DNA from: Hyphomicrobiales bacterium
Lineage (GTDB): Bacteria > Pseudomonadota > Alphaproteobacteria > Rhizobiales > Devosiaceae
Length of the DNA stretch: 64,000 nucleotides
Direction: 5' to 3'
NCBI GenBank assembly: GCA_900470445.1
Contig: UCAU01000010.1
Coordinates: 1 to 64,000 of the forward strand
In this document: in pieces, positions 62,400 to 64,000 of the stretch
Layout: each line of letters begins with the position of its first letter
Numbering within the stretch: position 1 is the first letter of the stretch
Made by a program: the position numbers and the translations under genes
The notes under the pieces: model-generated
Database searches by the model: none
What the model saw: the letters and a program-made list of their open reading frames with translations, nothing else
Told to the model about the DNA's origin: nothing

Positions 62400-62431
62400 T
62401 TGTATTTCAGATGTCAACAAATCCAATACAA
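62400..62431. promoter_or_regulatory. TTGTAT-N20-ATACAA element before the importer/amidohydrolase operon
   Basis: TTGTAT at 62400-62405 and ATACAA at 62426-62431, exactly 20 bp apart, as at 50570-50601. On the minus strand the proximal half overlaps a -10-like TACAAC. It lies 44 bp before the ATPase gene. Confidence 0.65.
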
Positions 62432-62667
62432 AATATAGTCCACATGTATCTAGATATCGACTGAAATGCACCGAACGTAGCGTGCCGCGAACCAAATCAC
62501 CCAACGATGCGACAAGTCCATGCAGAAGAGCTCTGACGCAAAATTTGCTTGCTGCACGGCGCTTTGGCGCGGCCCAACCGAACGTCTCGCAGCTCCCGCT
62601 CTTCCCGCAAACCACAGCGCCCAACGCAATACTGGCATGCATAGTTCGCATACCATCATCATAATTT

Positions 62668-62679
62668 TTGTATACATAA
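62668..62679. promoter_or_regulatory. Compact TTGTATACATAA site before the isomerase gene
   Basis: TGTATACA (62669-62676) is a perfect 8-bp palindrome within TTGTATACATAA. It uses the same TTGTAT half as the two spaced elements and resembles typical FadR-type GntR operators. It lies 45 bp before ATG 62724. Confidence 0.5.
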
Positions 62680-62723
62680 TTCAGGGGCGACGATATGGTC
62701 ATCAAATTCTGAGGGAGCACGAC

Positions 62724-63668
62724 ATGATTGGGGTCTTCAACAACAGCCTGCCGGGCTATGAAACGCACACGGCCACGCAGACGCTCGATGCCGCCAAGGC
62801 CCTTGGGCTCGATGCCGTCATGTTCGGCAATATCCTCACGCTCAGCCCCACACTCGACCACGATTTCCTTGCCGGGGTCGCCGATGAAGCCAAGGCACGC
62901 GGGCTAAAGCTTGCCGCTGGCGTGGGCGCGTTCAATCCCTCCCGCCCCGACCGGGCCAAGGCCCTGGTGGCAGTGGGCAATGGCGACATGGTCGCCGGTC
63001 TTGCAAAAGCACTGCGCGCCGCTGCGGCACTGGGTGTGCCCAGCCTGTTCTTCGTTGTCGGCATGATCGAGGATCGCGACGACCCCGCCCTGCCCTGGCA
63101 GACCCAGCTCGACAGCGTCATCGCCGGCCTCAAACAGCTCGCACCCGTGGTGCGCGAGAGCGGCGTCAAACTACTGATCAAGACGCATGAGGAAATCACG
63201 ACCTTTGAAATCCTGCGCATCATCGAGGCGGTCGGCGCCGATATCCTGGGAGTGGCGCATGACCCGGTCAACGTCGTCTGCCGCATCGAGGACGCCGTTG
63301 AGGCAACGCGCCGCATCGCGCCCTATCTGGCGCAAGTCCATGTAGACAATTGCTACCAGACCTTCGATGGCGAGCAGATGCGGCGCTATCTCTCGCCGAT
63401 GAGTGATGGCGACCTTGATTGGCCCGGCATTCTCAGCTTGTCGGGTGACGTGCCGCGTTGGATCGAATTTCATCGCGGCCAGTTCGCCATGCCGGTTTTC
63501 GACAAAGCATGGCTTGCCGCCCAACAGGGCGTCACGCTCGACGAATATCGCGGCCTCATCGCCGGCACGGTCAAGCGCGCCCGCGACAACGCGCCGGTTC
63601 CCGACCAGCTCGATGTCTTCAAACGCCTCGGCCCGGCAATTGCCTGGCTGCGCGGCTACAAGGGCTGA
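62724..63668 (+). CDS. Sugar phosphate isomerase/epimerase-type TIM-barrel protein
   Basis: A 314-residue xylose-isomerase-like barrel starting at ATG 62724 behind GAGGGAG. Probable metal-binding residues lie in IKTHEEITTFE, VAHDPVNV, LAQVHVDN and WIEFHRGQ. It is related to the 55552-56628 protein but more divergent. It is divergent from the importer operon and ends 13 bp into the convergent racemase-type gene. The substrate is unknown. Confidence 0.82.
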   Translation: MIGVFNNSLPGYETHTATQTLDAAKALGLDAVMFGNILTLSPTLDHDFLAGVADEAKARGLKLAAGVGAFNPSRPDRAKALVAVGNGDMVAGLAKALRAAAALGVPSLFFVVGMIEDRDDPALPWQTQLDSVIAGLKQLAPVVRESGVKLLIKTHEEITTFEILRIIEAVGADILGVAHDPVNVVCRIEDAVEATRRIAPYLAQVHVDNCYQTFDGEQMRRYLSPMSDGDLDWPGILSLSGDVPRWIEFHRGQFAMPVFDKAWLAAQQGVTLDEYRGLIAGTVKRARDNAPVPDQLDVFKRLGPAIAWLRGYKG

Positions 63669-64000
63669 CGCAACAATTGTCCCCACACCGGGGCAAGGCC
63701 ATCGGCCTTGCCAAGTGCGGAAAGCGACTTCCACACCCCGGCGGCAACGGAATCGAGTACGGGAATACCCAGCTCCTGCTCCATCGCGGTGCAAAGCCAT
63801 GCACCGGGCAGATTGGTACAATAATAAAGGATCGCGTCCGGCTTTGCCGCAGACACCTGCCGCGCCATGTCCCGCAAAGTATCGGGCGCCATGGTCGAGT
63901 AAGAAAAATTGTCGCTCAGGCCCGCCCCAAGACTGGCTACGCAATCGTAGCCTGCAGCCGACCAGCCTTTGACGATCTTGTCGTTGACGGGCTGACGAAA
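63656..64000 (-). CDS. Maleate isomerase/Asp-Glu racemase family protein (5' part outside the window)
   Basis: The last 114 codons of a gene that continues beyond position 64000; the frame is open to the window edge. The probable catalytic cysteine is in AILYYCTNLPGA, followed by the family segment MEQELGIPVLDSVAAGVWKSL. GAGLSDNFSYSTMAPDTL precedes it. The family covers maleate cis-trans isomerase, arylmalonate decarboxylase and hydantoin racemase relatives. In this island a role on malonate- or hydantoin-derived intermediates is plausible. It overlaps the convergent isomerase gene by 13 bp. Confidence 0.8.
   Translation of the reverse strand, partial: FRQPVNDKIVKGWSAAGYDCVASLGAGLSDNFSYSTMAPDTLRDMARQVSAAKPDAILYYCTNLPGAWLCTAMEQELGIPVLDSVAAGVWKSLSALGKADGLAPVWGQLLRQPL

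Larger units (their letters stand above)
62357..62723. other. 367-bp divergent intergenic region with regulatory elements
   Basis: No gene is visible. It holds the inverted pair at 62400-62431 for the minus-strand operon and a compact TTGTATACA site at 62668 for the plus-strand isomerase gene. The middle (62470-62640) shows nothing identifiable. Confidence 0.6.

Overview
The window is high-GC bacterial DNA organised in long, tightly overlapping operons dominated by ABC importers. Five complete importer gene sets are present, with LacI, GntR, LysR, TetR, AraC and HxlR regulators, DUF1127 and DUF3830 proteins, Tat-exported binding proteins and an ECF41 sigma factor. This fits an alphaproteobacterium of the Hyphomicrobiales, perhaps Devosia-like; that placement is inferred from gene content only. 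I see no rRNA, tRNA, CRISPR array, prophage or insertion sequence.

Layout. (1) 0.2-7.2 kb, plus strand: DUF3830 protein, a PotD/B/C/A-like importer, an aminobutyraldehyde-type aldehyde dehydrogenase and a LysR regulator. A terminator and two inverted repeats separate the binding-protein gene from the permeases. (2) 7.3-19.0 kb: an amino-sugar locus. Minus-strand genes encode NagB, a SIS isomerase, NagA and a ceramidase-like hydrolase, followed by a sugar importer with an AGE-fold epimerase and a Gfo/Idh/MocA oxidoreductase. A divergent LacI regulator and two near-identical operators tie the two transcription units together. (3) 19.1-26.3 kb: a second sugar importer with a sialidase-like protein, a divergent DapA/NanA-type aldolase and a GntR regulator. 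(4) 26.5-39.1 kb: an accessory and stress region of small regulator-target units. They include an HxlR/quinone oxidoreductase pair, an ECF41 sigma operon facing a bestrophin gene with two matching ECF41-type promoters, two TetR circuits with visible palindromic operators, and an AraC/aldo-keto reductase pair.

(5) 39.1-49.9 kb, minus strand: a Dpp/Opp-type importer whose operon continues into two tandem DUF6282 hydrolase-like genes, an apparently internally deleted hydantoinase and a GAF histidine kinase/LuxR response regulator pair. (6) 50.6-64 kb: a probable catabolic island for cyclic amides or ureides. It holds a ring-opening amidohydrolase (cyanuric acid amidohydrolase/barbiturase family), a GntR regulator, two amidohydrolases (one lacking the usual HxH motif), a creatinase-fold protein lacking M24 metal ligands, two related TIM-barrel isomerases, a complete sugar-type importer and the end of a maleate isomerase/Asp-Glu racemase family gene. 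Identical TTGTAT-N20-ATACAA elements lie before the ring-opening gene and before the importer operon, suggesting one regulon.

The most distinctive points are the back-to-back ECF41 promoters that place a bestrophin channel under the sigma factor, the unusual gene set of region 6 with its paired promoter elements, and the ceramidase-like gene inside a NagA/NagB operon.
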